A DNA stretch of 64,000 nt from Frigoribacterium sp. PvP032 (GTDB lineage Bacteria; Actinomycetota; Actinomycetes; Actinomycetales; Microbacteriaceae): assembly GCF_017833035.1 (NCBI RefSeq), contig NZ_JAFIBM010000001.1:2501762-2565761 (forward strand), given 5' to 3'. The position numbers were made by a program, and so were the translations under genes. Below are positions 7,751-15,555 of this stretch, piece by piece. How positions within the stretch are numbered: the stretch's first letter is position 1; each line of letters opens with the position of its first letter. The notes under the pieces were generated by a model that saw only the letters and a program-made list of their open reading frames with translations, was not told the origin of the DNA and made no database searches.

Positions 7751-7803
7751 CAGCGTGCCTCGTCAGCGGCGAGGCGGGAGGGCGCGGGGATCGGGCTCGT
7801 CAT
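7750..7803 (-). CDS. Possible 17-aa leader peptide coupled to gntK
   Basis: ATG 7803 follows a good ribosome binding site, AGAGGAC, 5 bases away. It opens a short frame, MTSPIPAPSRLAADEAR, whose TGA overlaps the gntK ATG as TGATG. The site is stronger than the one directly before gntK. The peptide may only serve to bring ribosomes to gntK. There is no homologue I recognise, so a chance frame cannot be excluded. Confidence 0.35.
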   Translation of the reverse strand: MTSPIPAPSRLAADEAR

Positions 7804-7900
7804 GTCGTGTCCTCTCGAGGTCGCGACCATGCGATCTCGTCGTCGGATGGGGCTGCGGGCCGCCGATGCCGGTGAGGCGTCGGGGCAGCTCCCTGTGCAA

Positions 7901-7911
7901 TGGTATTACGA
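7901..7911. promoter_or_regulatory. Candidate GntR/FadR-type operator upstream of gntK
   Basis: TGGTATTACGA fits the FadR-subfamily consensus TNGTNNNACNA exactly and stands about 100 bases before the leader frame of gntK. Gluconate genes in corynebacteria are controlled by GntR-family repressors. No gntR gene is present in the window. Confidence 0.45.
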
Positions 7912-8010
7912 ATGAGCGCACCGGGCCATCTCGCAGCGACTGGTCGACCGCACAGCAGACCGTCACCTCGCGTTCACGTGCGCGTCGCCCGCCGGGTGCA
8001 CCATCTCCGC

Positions 8011-8322
8011 ATGATCGCGATCAGCGCCGAGGTGCGGCAGGCCGACGGCATCGACTCCGTCCGCCAGCTCGAGACCAGCCTGCGGCGGCACTGGGAGAGC
8101 ATCCCCGTGAAGTCGCACCAGTACCTGCTGCGCTTCTGCGACGGCCCCGTGCTCGTCACCGACGAGCTGCGCTCGCTGCGCCTCGACGTCGTCGTCTCGG
8201 ACGAGCGCTCGGCCGCGCACTTCGTCGAGTCGTTCCGCAGCGAGATCGAGTCGCGGGTCGTCGGCCGGCCCGTCGACGTCCGCTGGTCGCGTCCCGCCGT
8301 CGCCCCGCAGCCGCTGCGCTGA
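8011..8322 (+). CDS. Hypothetical protein
   Basis: A 103-aa soluble protein without a family I recognise. It begins MIAISAEVRQADGIDSVRQLE and has alternating hydrophobic/charged strands with no signal peptide, membrane helix or cysteine cluster. ATG 8011 has no ribosome binding site, but CACCAT at 7999-8004 stands 6 bases before it, the leaderless pattern. It ends 4 bases before the phosphopantetheinyl transferase gene, so it is probably in the same transcript as that gene and the peptide synthetase. A role in that pathway is possible but unproven. Confidence 0.6.
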   Translation: MIAISAEVRQADGIDSVRQLETSLRRHWESIPVKSHQYLLRFCDGPVLVTDELRSLRLDVVVSDERSAAHFVESFRSEIESRVVGRPVDVRWSRPAVAPQPLR

Positions 8323-8326
8323 CCTC

Positions 8327-9076
8327 GTGACCACCGTCCTGTTCCCGCCGGCACCGGTGTCGACCTGGCTGGTGCCGCTCGACGACACGGCCGACGGCGT
8401 CGTCGCGTCGCTCCGGCTCGCGCGGCCGGAGGGCGACCCTGCGTCGTGGCTCGACGCCGACGAGCGGGTCAGGGCCGCGCGGCTGCACGACGCGACCGAC
8501 CGTCATCGCTGGCTGATCTCGCACGTCGCTCTCCGCCTCCTGCTGGGCGCGTCGCTCGAGGTGCACCCGTCGGCGGTCGAGGTCGTCCGTGAGGCGTGTC
8601 CGCGCTGCGGCGGCCCGCACGGCCGCCCGGCGCTGGCGCCCGGCCGACCGCTGCGCTTCTCGCTCAGCCGCTCGGAGGGGCACGCTCTGATCGCCCTCCG
8701 CCGCGGGCTCGACGTCGGCGTCGACCTCGAGACCGCGAGCCCGACCCCGGCTGCGACCGCGACGACGGGCCCGTCGGCGTCCGACGGCCTGGCCCGGTGG
8801 GTGCGCACGGAGGCGCTGCTCAAGTCCACGGGCGAGGGCCTGGCCCGTGACCCCGACGCCGTGACGCTGCGGCCGCTGGCGCCGGGAGTCTGGGGCGAGC
8901 ACGACGTCGCGGACGAGACCTACGGGACCGACGAGGACGCCGGGGGCCCCGACGTCGGCCCGGCCCGCACCGTCGCCGACCTCGCGCTGCCGGGGCCGTT
9001 CGTCGCCGCCGTCGCCGGCCCGGGGCTCGACCGAGCCCGCGTCCGCGTTCACCTCCCGGTCACCGCGGCGGCCTAG
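8327..9076 (+). CDS. 4'-phosphopantetheinyl transferase, Sfp type
   Basis: This enzyme moves the phosphopantetheine arm from coenzyme A to the serine of a carrier domain, turning apo- into holo-peptide synthetase. The 249-aa protein shows the three family signatures: the CPRCGGPHGRP segment, GVDLE with the metal-binding Asp and Glu, and WVRTEALLKSTGEG, a variant of the W..KEA..K motif. Thr in place of the usual first Lys of that motif is worth noting. The GTG start follows the hypothetical gene by 4 bases. Its likely client is the carrier domain of the Pls-type synthetase 102 bases downstream. Confidence 0.85.
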   Translation: MTTVLFPPAPVSTWLVPLDDTADGVVASLRLARPEGDPASWLDADERVRAARLHDATDRHRWLISHVALRLLLGASLEVHPSAVEVVREACPRCGGPHGRPALAPGRPLRFSLSRSEGHALIALRRGLDVGVDLETASPTPAATATTGPSASDGLARWVRTEALLKSTGEGLARDPDAVTLRPLAPGVWGEHDVADETYGTDEDAGGPDVGPARTVADLALPGPFVAAVAGPGLDRARVRVHLPVTAAA

Positions 9077-9113
9077 GTTCCCAGGCGACCACGCCGCCCG
9101 CCGCGAGCCGCCC

Positions 9114-9147
9114 CACGACCGGGCAGCCCGCACGACCGGGCAGCCCG
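9114..9147. repeat. 17-bp tandem duplication upstream of pls-like gene
   Basis: CACGACCGGGCAGCCCG occurs at 9114-9130 and again directly after at 9131-9147, in the gap between the transferase and the peptide synthetase genes. It could be a binding site pair or a slippage product. Confidence 0.7.
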
Positions 9148-9178
9148 CGCCCCCGAGCCCACCCGGAGAGCACGACCG

Positions 9179-12100
9179 ATGCCGGACACCCCCTCGACGC
9201 CGACGCCCGCCCCGTTGCCCGCCGAGGCCTTCCTCCGATCGCCGCTCGCGGCCGAGCCGCGCACGCTCGTCGAGGTGCTGCGGGCCACGACCCTCGCGCA
9301 CCCCGAGGCCTCGGCCCTCGAGGACGAGCGCGGGGCGCTGAGCTACCGCGAGCTCTCCGCGCAGGTCGCGACGGCGGCCGGCGTGCTCGTGTCGGCCGGC
9401 GTGCGCCGGGGCGACCGGGTCGGCGTGCGGATGCCGTCCGGCGACCGCCGCCTCCACCTCGCGATCCTCGCCGTGCTCACCGCGGGCGCCGCGTACGTGC
9501 CGGTCGACGCCGACGACCCCGAGGAGCGCGCCGCCCTCGTCTTCGGCGAGGCCGACGTGGCCGGCGTCGTCGGGGCCGGCGGCGTCTACCGGACCCCTGG
9601 CCAGGGCGACCTCGAGGGCGCGGCCCTCTTCAGCGGGCGGGTGCCGCACGCGAGCACGACGACGGAGGGGGTGCCGTCGGTCGCCGCTGCGGCCCCGCGC
9701 CCCTCGGACGACGCCTGGATCATCTTCACCTCGGGCTCGACGGGCACGCCCAAGGGCGTCGCCGCCAGCCACCGCGCCGCGGCCGCCTTCGTCGACGCCG
9801 AGGCACGGCTGTTCCTGCAGGAGGCGCCGCTCGGGCCGGGCGACCGGGTGCTGGCCGGTCTCTCGGTCGCCTTCGACGCCTCCTGCGAGGAGATGTGGCT
9901 CGCCTGGCGGAGCGGCGCCTGCCTGGTGCCCGCGCCGCGCAGCCTGGTGCGGTCGGGCGCCGACCTCGGGCCGTGGCTCGTGACGCACGGCATCACCGTC
10001 GTCTCGACCGTGCCCACCCTCGCCGCGCTCTGGCCGGCCGAGGCGCTCGAGTCGGTCCGCCTCCTGATCTTCGGCGGCGAGGCGTTCCCGTCCGACCTCG
10101 TCGGCCGGGTCTGCGCCGACGGCCGCGAGGTCTGGAACACCTACGGCCCGACCGAGTCGACGGTCGTCGCGACGGGCGCCCTGGTCGTGCCCGGCGAGCC
10201 CGTCCGCATCGGGGTGCCCCTCGACGGCTGGGACGCCGCCGTCGTCGACGAGTCCGGCCGCCCGGTCGCCGAGGGCGAGGTCGGCGAGCTGATCATCGGC
10301 GGCGTCGGCCTCGCGCGCTACCTCGACCCGGCGAAGGACGCCGAGAAGTACGCGCCGCACGACGGGCTCGGCTGGGCCAGGGCCTACCGCAGCGGCGACC
10401 TGGTGCGCCTCGAGCGCGAGGGCCTGGTCTTCCAGGGCCGCGCCGACGACCAGGTCAAGGTCGGCGGGCGGCGCATCGAGCTGGGCGAGATCGAGGCGGC
10501 CCTGCAGGCGCTGCCGCACGTCGCGGGCGCGGCTGCCGCGGTGCGCACCACCGACGCCGGCAACCAGGTGATCGTCGGCTACCTCGCCCTCGGGGCAGGC
10601 GCCTCCCTCGACCGCACGGAGGCGCTGGCCCGGCTCCGGGCGGAGCTCCCCGCCGCGCTCGTCCCGCTCCTCGCCGTGGTCGACGGAGACCTGCCGACGA
10701 AGACGTCGGGCAAGATCGACCGCGAGGCACTGCCCTGGCCCCTGCCGGAGCAGGCTGCCGCCGAGACGGGGCTGCGCGCCGACGAGGCCGTCCTCTCCGC
10801 CGACTGGCAGGCCGTGCTCGGGCTGCCCGTCGTCGACACTGCCGCCGACTTCTTCGACCTCGGCGGCGGCTCGCTCGCGGCGGCGCAGCTCGTCGCCCGG
10901 ATCCGCTCACGCGACCCCGAGTACACCGTGGCCGACGTCTACTCGCACCCCCGGCTCGGCTCGATGGCGGCCGACCTCGCCTCGCGGGCCGAGGAGCGGG
11001 GCGAGACGGGCGGAGGCGCGGGCTCGGCGGGCGGCGCCGGCACCGGTCGCGACGACTACCGGCGCTCGGCGCCGACGCCCCTGCGCGCGCAGTGGCTGCA
11101 GACCCTGCTCGCGCTCCCCCTGCAGACGCTCAGCGGCCTGCGCTGGCTGGTCTGGGCGCTCACGGCGTCGGCAGTGCTGCGGACGGTCGACGGCTTCGAG
11201 TTCCTGCCCCGCACCTCCCCGTGGCTGCTGGTCGTCGGCCTCGTCCTGTTCGTGACCCCGCCGGGTCGGATGCTGATCTCGGTCGTCGCCGCGCGCCTCC
11301 TGCTGCGGGGCGTCCAGGCCGGCGACCACCCGCGCGGCGGCAGCGTGCACCTGAGGCTCTGGGCGGCCGAGCAGGTGCAGGAGCAGGTGGCCGCCGTCGG
11401 CCTCGCGGGCGCCCCGTGGGTCAGCTACTACGCCAGGGCGCTCGGCGCACGGATCGCCCCCGACGTCGACCTGCACGCCCTGCCGCCCGTCACGGGCATG
11501 CTGCGGATCGGCCGGGGCGCCTCGATCGAGCCGGAGGTCGACCTCTCGGGCTGGTGGCTCGACGGCGACGTGCTCCGCCTGGGCGCCGTCCGCATCGGCG
11601 CGGGCAGCACCGTCGGCATGCGCAGCACGCTGCTGCCCGGCACCCGCATCGGCAAGAACGCGACCGTCGCCCCCGGCTCGGCCGTCTTCGGACGCGTGCC
11701 GGCCGGGCAGGCGTGGTCGGGGTCGCCCGCCGCCCGCAGCGGCCGCGCGAAGGCCTGGTGGCCTGCCGAGCGTCCGCCGCGCGCGACCCGCTGGCTGTGG
11801 GCCTACGGCGCCTCGTCGGTGCTGCTGTCCCTGCTGCCCGGCGTCTCGCTCGTCGCGGGCGCCCTCGTCGTCGCGGCCGGGATGCGCGGCTCGGCGACCC
11901 TGGGCGAGGCCTGGTGGCGCGCGGTCGCCTGGGTCGTGCCCGGCACGGTCGTGGCCGGCGTCGTCGCGGCGGTCGCGGTCGTCGTGCTGGTCCGCCTGCT
12001 CGGCGTGGGCGTGGCCGAGGGGACGTGGCCGGTGCGCAGCCGCGTCGGCTGGCAGGTCTGGAGCACCGAGCGGCTGCTCGACCTCGCCCGCACGTACCTG

Positions 12101-13204
12101 TTCCCGATCTACTCGAGCCTCGCGACCCCGGTCTGGCTCCGCCTCCTGGGGGCTCGCGTCGGCCGCGACGTGGAGGCGTCGACGGTGCTGCTGCTGCCCG
12201 TCATGACGACCGTCCGCGACGGGGCCTTCCTCGCGGACGACACCTTGGTCGCCTCGTACGAGCTCGGCGGCGGGCACCTCCGGGTGGCCAGGGCCGAGAT
12301 CGGGCGACGCGCTTTCCTCGGCAACTCGGGCATGGCCGGGCCCGGACACCGGGTGCCCGACGACGGCCTCGTCGCGGTGCTCTCGGCCGCTCCCCCGAAG
12401 TCGCGCCCCGGCTCGTCCTGGCTCGGGTCGCCGCCCGTCCGGCTGCGGCGCACGGTCGCCGCTGCCGACGAGGCGCTCACGTTCCGCCCGCCCACCCGGC
12501 TGCGGGTCGCGCGGGCCGTGTGGGAGCTCGGCCGCATCGTGCCCGTCGTCGTCACCGTGCTGCTCGGCACGGCCGTGCTCCTCGCCCTCGCCGGCCTCGC
12601 CGCCGCGCGGGGACCGCTGCTGGCGGGGCTCGCGAGCGGACTCGTGCTGATCGCGGCCGGGCTCGTCGCCGCCGTCGTGACCACCGCCTCCAAGTGGGCC
12701 CTGATCGGGCGCGTACGGGCAGGTGAACAGCCGCTCTGGTCGTCGTTCGTCTGGCGCAGCGAGGTGGCCGACGTGTTCACCGAGATGCTGGCCGCGCCCT
12801 GGTTCGCCCGGGCCGCGACGGGGACGCCTGCCCTCGTGTGGTGGCTGCGCAGCCTCGGGGCCCGCATCGGCCGCGGCGTCTGGACCGACAGCTACTGGCT
12901 GCCCGAGGCCGACCTGGTGACGCTCGGCGACGGATCGACCGTCGGACGGGGCTGCGTCGTGCAGACGCACCTGTTCCACGACCGGATCATGTCGATGGAC
13001 ACCGTGACCCTCGACGCCGGTGCCGCACTCGGCCCGCACAGCGTCGTCCTGCCGGCGGCCGTGGTCGGCAGCCACGCCACCGTCGGCCCTGCCTCGCTCG
13101 TGATGCGCGGCGAGGGCGTGCCCGACGGCAGCCGCTGGAGCGGCAACCCGATCGGGCCGTGGCGCGAGGTCCGGCACTCCGACTACCACGCGGCCACCTC
13201 GTGA
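9179..13204 (+). CDS. Pls/PosA-type non-ribosomal peptide synthetase (poly-amino-acid synthase)
   Basis: A 1341-aa membrane peptide synthetase built like the Streptomyces epsilon-poly-lysine synthetase Pls (about 1320 aa). An adenylation domain covers residues about 20-520 (IIFTSGSTGTPKG from 181, Asp233 in FDAS, NTYGPTES from 320, Lys in KTSGKID). A carrier domain follows with Ser565 in FFDLGGGSLAA. Then come three pairs of membrane helices, each followed by a cytoplasmic domain with left-handed beta-helix (hexapeptide) repeats. There is no condensation or thioesterase domain; in Pls the three tandem C-terminal domains join free and bound monomers. The pocket code DAESIGTVVK suggests a basic amino acid. 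The M1 peptidase gene overlaps its stop. Confidence 0.92.
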   Translation: MPDTPSTPTPAPLPAEAFLRSPLAAEPRTLVEVLRATTLAHPEASALEDERGALSYRELSAQVATAAGVLVSAGVRRGDRVGVRMPSGDRRLHLAILAVLTAGAAYVPVDADDPEERAALVFGEADVAGVVGAGGVYRTPGQGDLEGAALFSGRVPHASTTTEGVPSVAAAAPRPSDDAWIIFTSGSTGTPKGVAASHRAAAAFVDAEARLFLQEAPLGPGDRVLAGLSVAFDASCEEMWLAWRSGACLVPAPRSLVRSGADLGPWLVTHGITVVSTVPTLAALWPAEALESVRLLIFGGEAFPSDLVGRVCADGREVWNTYGPTESTVVATGALVVPGEPVRIGVPLDGWDAAVVDESGRPVAEGEVGELIIGGVGLARYLDPAKDAEKYAPHDGLGWARAYRSGDLVRLEREGLVFQGRADDQVKVGGRRIELGEIEAALQALPHVAGAAAAVRTTDAGNQVIVGYLALGAGASLDRTEALARLRAELPAALVPLLAVVDGDLPTKTSGKIDREALPWPLPEQAAAETGLRADEAVLSADWQAVLGLPVVDTAADFFDLGGGSLAAAQLVARIRSRDPEYTVADVYSHPRLGSMAADLASRAEERGETGGGAGSAGGAGTGRDDYRRSAPTPLRAQWLQTLLALPLQTLSGLRWLVWALTASAVLRTVDGFEFLPRTSPWLLVVGLVLFVTPPGRMLISVVAARLLLRGVQAGDHPRGGSVHLRLWAAEQVQEQVAAVGLAGAPWVSYYARALGARIAPDVDLHALPPVTGMLRIGRGASIEPEVDLSGWWLDGDVLRLGAVRIGAGSTVGMRSTLLPGTRIGKNATVAPGSAVFGRVPAGQAWSGSPAARSGRAKAWWPAERPPRATRWLWAYGASSVLLSLLPGVSLVAGALVVAAGMRGSATLGEAWWRAVAWVVPGTVVAGVVAAVAVVVLVRLLGVGVAEGTWPVRSRVGWQVWSTERLLDLARTYLFPIYSSLATPVWLRLLGARVGRDVEASTVLLLPVMTTVRDGAFLADDTLVASYELGGGHLRVARAEIGRRAFLGNSGMAGPGHRVPDDGLVAVLSAAPPKSRPGSSWLGSPPVRLRRTVAAADEALTFRPPTRLRVARAVWELGRIVPVVVTVLLGTAVLLALAGLAAARGPLLAGLASGLVLIAAGLVAAVVTTASKWALIGRVRAGEQPLWSSFVWRSEVADVFTEMLAAPWFARAATGTPALVWWLRSLGARIGRGVWTDSYWLPEADLVTLGDGSTVGRGCVVQTHLFHDRIMSMDTVTLDAGAALGPHSVVLPAAVVGSHATVGPASLVMRGEGVPDGSRWSGNPIGPWREVRHSDYHAATS

Positions 13205-14616
13205 AGGCACCTGTCGACGGCGCCGCACCGTCCGACGACACGGCGGCCGACGAGAGCGTGTTCGATGACACTGTGCCCGACACCGCAGTGCCTGCCAACG
13301 CAGTGCCCGACAGCTACACGCCCGACAGCGGCGCTGACGACTTCACCGTCGCCTCCTACGACCTCGAGCTCTCGTACCGGGTCGCCACCAACCGGCTCGA
13401 CGGCCGGGCGACGATCTCGGCGGTGGCGACGGCGCCGCTGCGTCGCGCGGTGTTCGACCTCGTCGGCCTGCGGGTCTCGCGGGTGCGCGTCGACGGCCAC
13501 AAGGCGCGCTTCAGCCAGAGCGCGACGAAGCTGACGGTCACGCTGCCCGACACGGCGGAGGCAGGCACCCGGTTCAGCACCGTCGTCGACTACTCGGGCC
13601 GGCCGGCACCACGCCGCGGACCGTGGGGCGAGATCGGCTGGGAGGAGCTGACGGACGGCGTCATCGTCGCGGCACAGCCGAACGGCGCCGCGACCTGGTT
13701 CCCGTGCAACGACCGCCCGGACGACAAGGCCACGTACCGCACGCGGATCGACGTCGAGCACGGCTACCACGTCGTCTGCAACGGCGACCTCGTCTCGCGC
13801 CGATCGACCCCCGGCAAGGTCACCTGGACGTTCGAGCAGCCCGAGCCGACCTCGAGCTACCTGGCGACGGTGCAGATCGGGCGCTACGAGTCGCGAGAGC
13901 TGGCCCTCGGCACCGACGACGAGCCCGTCCACGGCGCCCTCGTCGGCCCGGCGGACCTGCGCACGCGCATCGACCACGACTTCGGCGCCGTGCCCGAGAT
14001 GGTGCGCTGCTTCACCGCCTCCTTCGGCCCCTACCCGTTCGGCGGCTACACCGTGGTGGTCACGGCCGACGACCTCGAGATACCGCTGGAGGCGCAGGGC
14101 GTCGCCGTCTTCGGGGCGAACCACGCCGACGGGCGGTCGGGCAGCGACCGGCTGATCGCGCACGAGCTGGCGCACCAGTGGTTCGGCAACAGCGTGGGCG
14201 TGGCGTCGTGGCGCCACATCTGGCTCAACGAGGGCTTCGCCTGCTACGCCGAGTGGCTCTGGTCGGAGTGGTCGGGAGGCGCGTCGGTCGCGACCCACGC
14301 CCGCCGCACCCACCTGCGGCTCGCCCTGCCGACACACGACATCACGGTGGGCGACCCCGGGCCGGACGCGATGTTCGACGACCGCGTCTACAAGCGCGGC
14401 GCGCTGACGCTGCAGGCCCTCCGGCTGACGATCGGCGACGACGCGTTCTTCGCCGTGCTGCGGAGCTGGACCGACGAGAACCGGTACGGCGCCGTGTCGA
14501 CCGACGACTTCGTGCGGCACAGCGTGCGCGTCAGCGGCCACGACGCCGGCGAGCTCGAGCGCTTGTTCGCGGCGTGGCTCCTCGAGCGCCCGCTGCCGCG
14601 CCTGCCCCGCGACTGA
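13201..14616 (+). CDS. M1-family zinc metallopeptidase
   Basis: A 471-aa gluzincin. The zinc site is HELAH at residues 321-325 with the third ligand Glu344 in NEGF, giving the family spacing of 18 residues. The N-terminal beta domain runs from about residue 45. In place of the classical GAMEN exopeptidase motif there is LEAQG. The first 45 residues are acidic and unstructured, and no signal peptide is seen. GTG 13201 overlaps the synthetase TGA (GTGA), so the two proteins are translationally coupled. M1-type aminopeptidases are known to degrade epsilon-poly-lysine in Streptomyces, so it may trim or detoxify the polymer; this is inference. Confidence 0.9.
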   Translation: MKAPVDGAAPSDDTAADESVFDDTVPDTAVPANAVPDSYTPDSGADDFTVASYDLELSYRVATNRLDGRATISAVATAPLRRAVFDLVGLRVSRVRVDGHKARFSQSATKLTVTLPDTAEAGTRFSTVVDYSGRPAPRRGPWGEIGWEELTDGVIVAAQPNGAATWFPCNDRPDDKATYRTRIDVEHGYHVVCNGDLVSRRSTPGKVTWTFEQPEPTSSYLATVQIGRYESRELALGTDDEPVHGALVGPADLRTRIDHDFGAVPEMVRCFTASFGPYPFGGYTVVVTADDLEIPLEAQGVAVFGANHADGRSGSDRLIAHELAHQWFGNSVGVASWRHIWLNEGFACYAEWLWSEWSGGASVATHARRTHLRLALPTHDITVGDPGPDAMFDDRVYKRGALTLQALRLTIGDDAFFAVLRSWTDENRYGAVSTDDFVRHSVRVSGHDAGELERLFAAWLLERPLPRLPRD

Positions 14617-14639
14617 GCTCGTCTCTCGGCCCCGAGCTC

Positions 14640-15155
14640 TCAGCTCTCAGCGGCGGCGATCAGCTTCGACATGGTGCGGTGCAGCAGCACCAGCTCGTCG
14701 CGAGTGACGTCGAGCCGGGCCATCATCCGCTCGGGGATCGACTCGGCCTGCTCTCGGAGGGCGGCCCCGGCAGCCGTCAGCTCGATGCTCAGCGCTCGTT
14801 CGTCCTCAGCGCTGCGCCCGCGAGTGACCAGCCCCTGCGCCTCGAGCCGCTTGACCAGCGGCGACAGCGTGCCAGGGTCGAGCCTCAGCAGCTCGGCCAG
14901 GTCGCGGAGCGCCAGCGGCTGCCGCTCCCACAGGGCGAGCATCACGAGGTACTGCGGGTGCGTGAGCCCCATCGGCTCGAGCACGGGCCGGTAGGCGGAG
15001 ACCACGCTGCGGGAGGCGACCGACAACGCGAAGCAGATCTGGCTCTCGAGCGCGAGCGGGTCGACCGGCGCCGGGTCGGCCGGCACCGGGTCGACCGGCG
15101 CCGAGTCGACGGGCACGGGGTCGACCGGCACGGAGGCGCGGTCCGCGGCGCTCAC
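14640..15155 (-). CDS. MarR-family regulator, OhrR-like
   Basis: A 171-aa winged-helix repressor. ESQICFALSVASRSVV at about residues 38-53 matches the OhrR helix that carries the peroxide-sensing cysteine, and the wing follows in LDPGTLSPLVKRLEAQGLV. The first 36 residues are an odd low-complexity Pro-Val-Asp repeat (VDPVP units), reflected as a minisatellite at about 15058-15132. GTG 15155 overlaps the stop of the small gene before it, so they form an operon. No ohr peroxidase gene is adjacent, so the regulated target is unclear. Confidence 0.87.
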   Translation of the reverse strand: MSAADRASVPVDPVPVDSAPVDPVPADPAPVDPLALESQICFALSVASRSVVSAYRPVLEPMGLTHPQYLVMLALWERQPLALRDLAELLRLDPGTLSPLVKRLEAQGLVTRGRSAEDERALSIELTAAGAALREQAESIPERMMARLDVTRDELVLLHRTMSKLIAAAES

Positions 15156-15439
15156 TCGCCTGCGTCCCGAGGGCAGTGCAGCATCGTGCGCGGTCCGGAG
15201 CGGTCGACGACGTGCTCGTCCATCGGGCGGCCGCAGAGCGGGCAGGCCCCGCCGTGCTCGGGGGCGACGATCGGAGCCTCGTCGCGGATGCCGAGCTGGG
15301 CGCCGCCGATGTAGGGACGCAGCCGGGAGTTCATCCGTTCGACGGCGTCGCCGAACCAGCTGCCGTGCTCGTGCCCGGGCTCGCGGCCCTGCGCATCGCC
15401 CTGTTCGTCGCCGTGTCGCCGTGATCTCTTCGTCGCCAT
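15152..15439 (-). CDS. Small protein with CxxC...C zinc-ribbon-like end
   Basis: A 95-aa protein of no family I can name. The first 30 residues are basic and hydrophilic; the middle has WFGDAVERMNSRLRPYIGG; the end has CPLCGRPMDEH and, 17 residues on, MLHCPRD. These three Cys plus His could bind zinc. ATG 15439 is preferred over in-frame starts further upstream because the operator at 15449-15465 would otherwise be inside the gene. It is coupled to the OhrR-like gene by a GTGA overlap, so it may act in the same response. Confidence 0.65.
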   Translation of the reverse strand: MATKRSRRHGDEQGDAQGREPGHEHGSWFGDAVERMNSRLRPYIGGAQLGIRDEAPIVAPEHGGACPLCGRPMDEHVVDRSGPRTMLHCPRDAGE

Positions 15440-15448
15440 GTGCTGAGC

Positions 15449-15465
15449 GTACCAATCATTGGCAC
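15449..15465. promoter_or_regulatory. Palindromic operator before the OhrR-like operon
   Basis: GTACCAATCATTGGCAC has perfect CCAAT/ATTGG half-sites around one central base and ends 10 bases before the operon start. Its size and AT-rich core suit a MarR/OhrR dimer, which suggests autorepression. The Bacillus OhrR site TACAATT-N-AATTGTA is similar in layout. Confidence 0.55.
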
Positions 15466-15555
15466 GCCAAGCTATGGCCGAGGAGGCGGCCCCCGCGTAC
15501 CCCGGCACCCGCTTGCCCTGAGCAGGCGGCCAGCCCCACGGCGTATCACGGGTGC

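Noticed and set aside
13201-14616. Classical aminopeptidase N with the GAMEN motif.
   Set aside because: The protein is only 471 aa and shows LEAQG where GAMEN is expected, so it belongs to the short bacterial M1 group and not to PepN.
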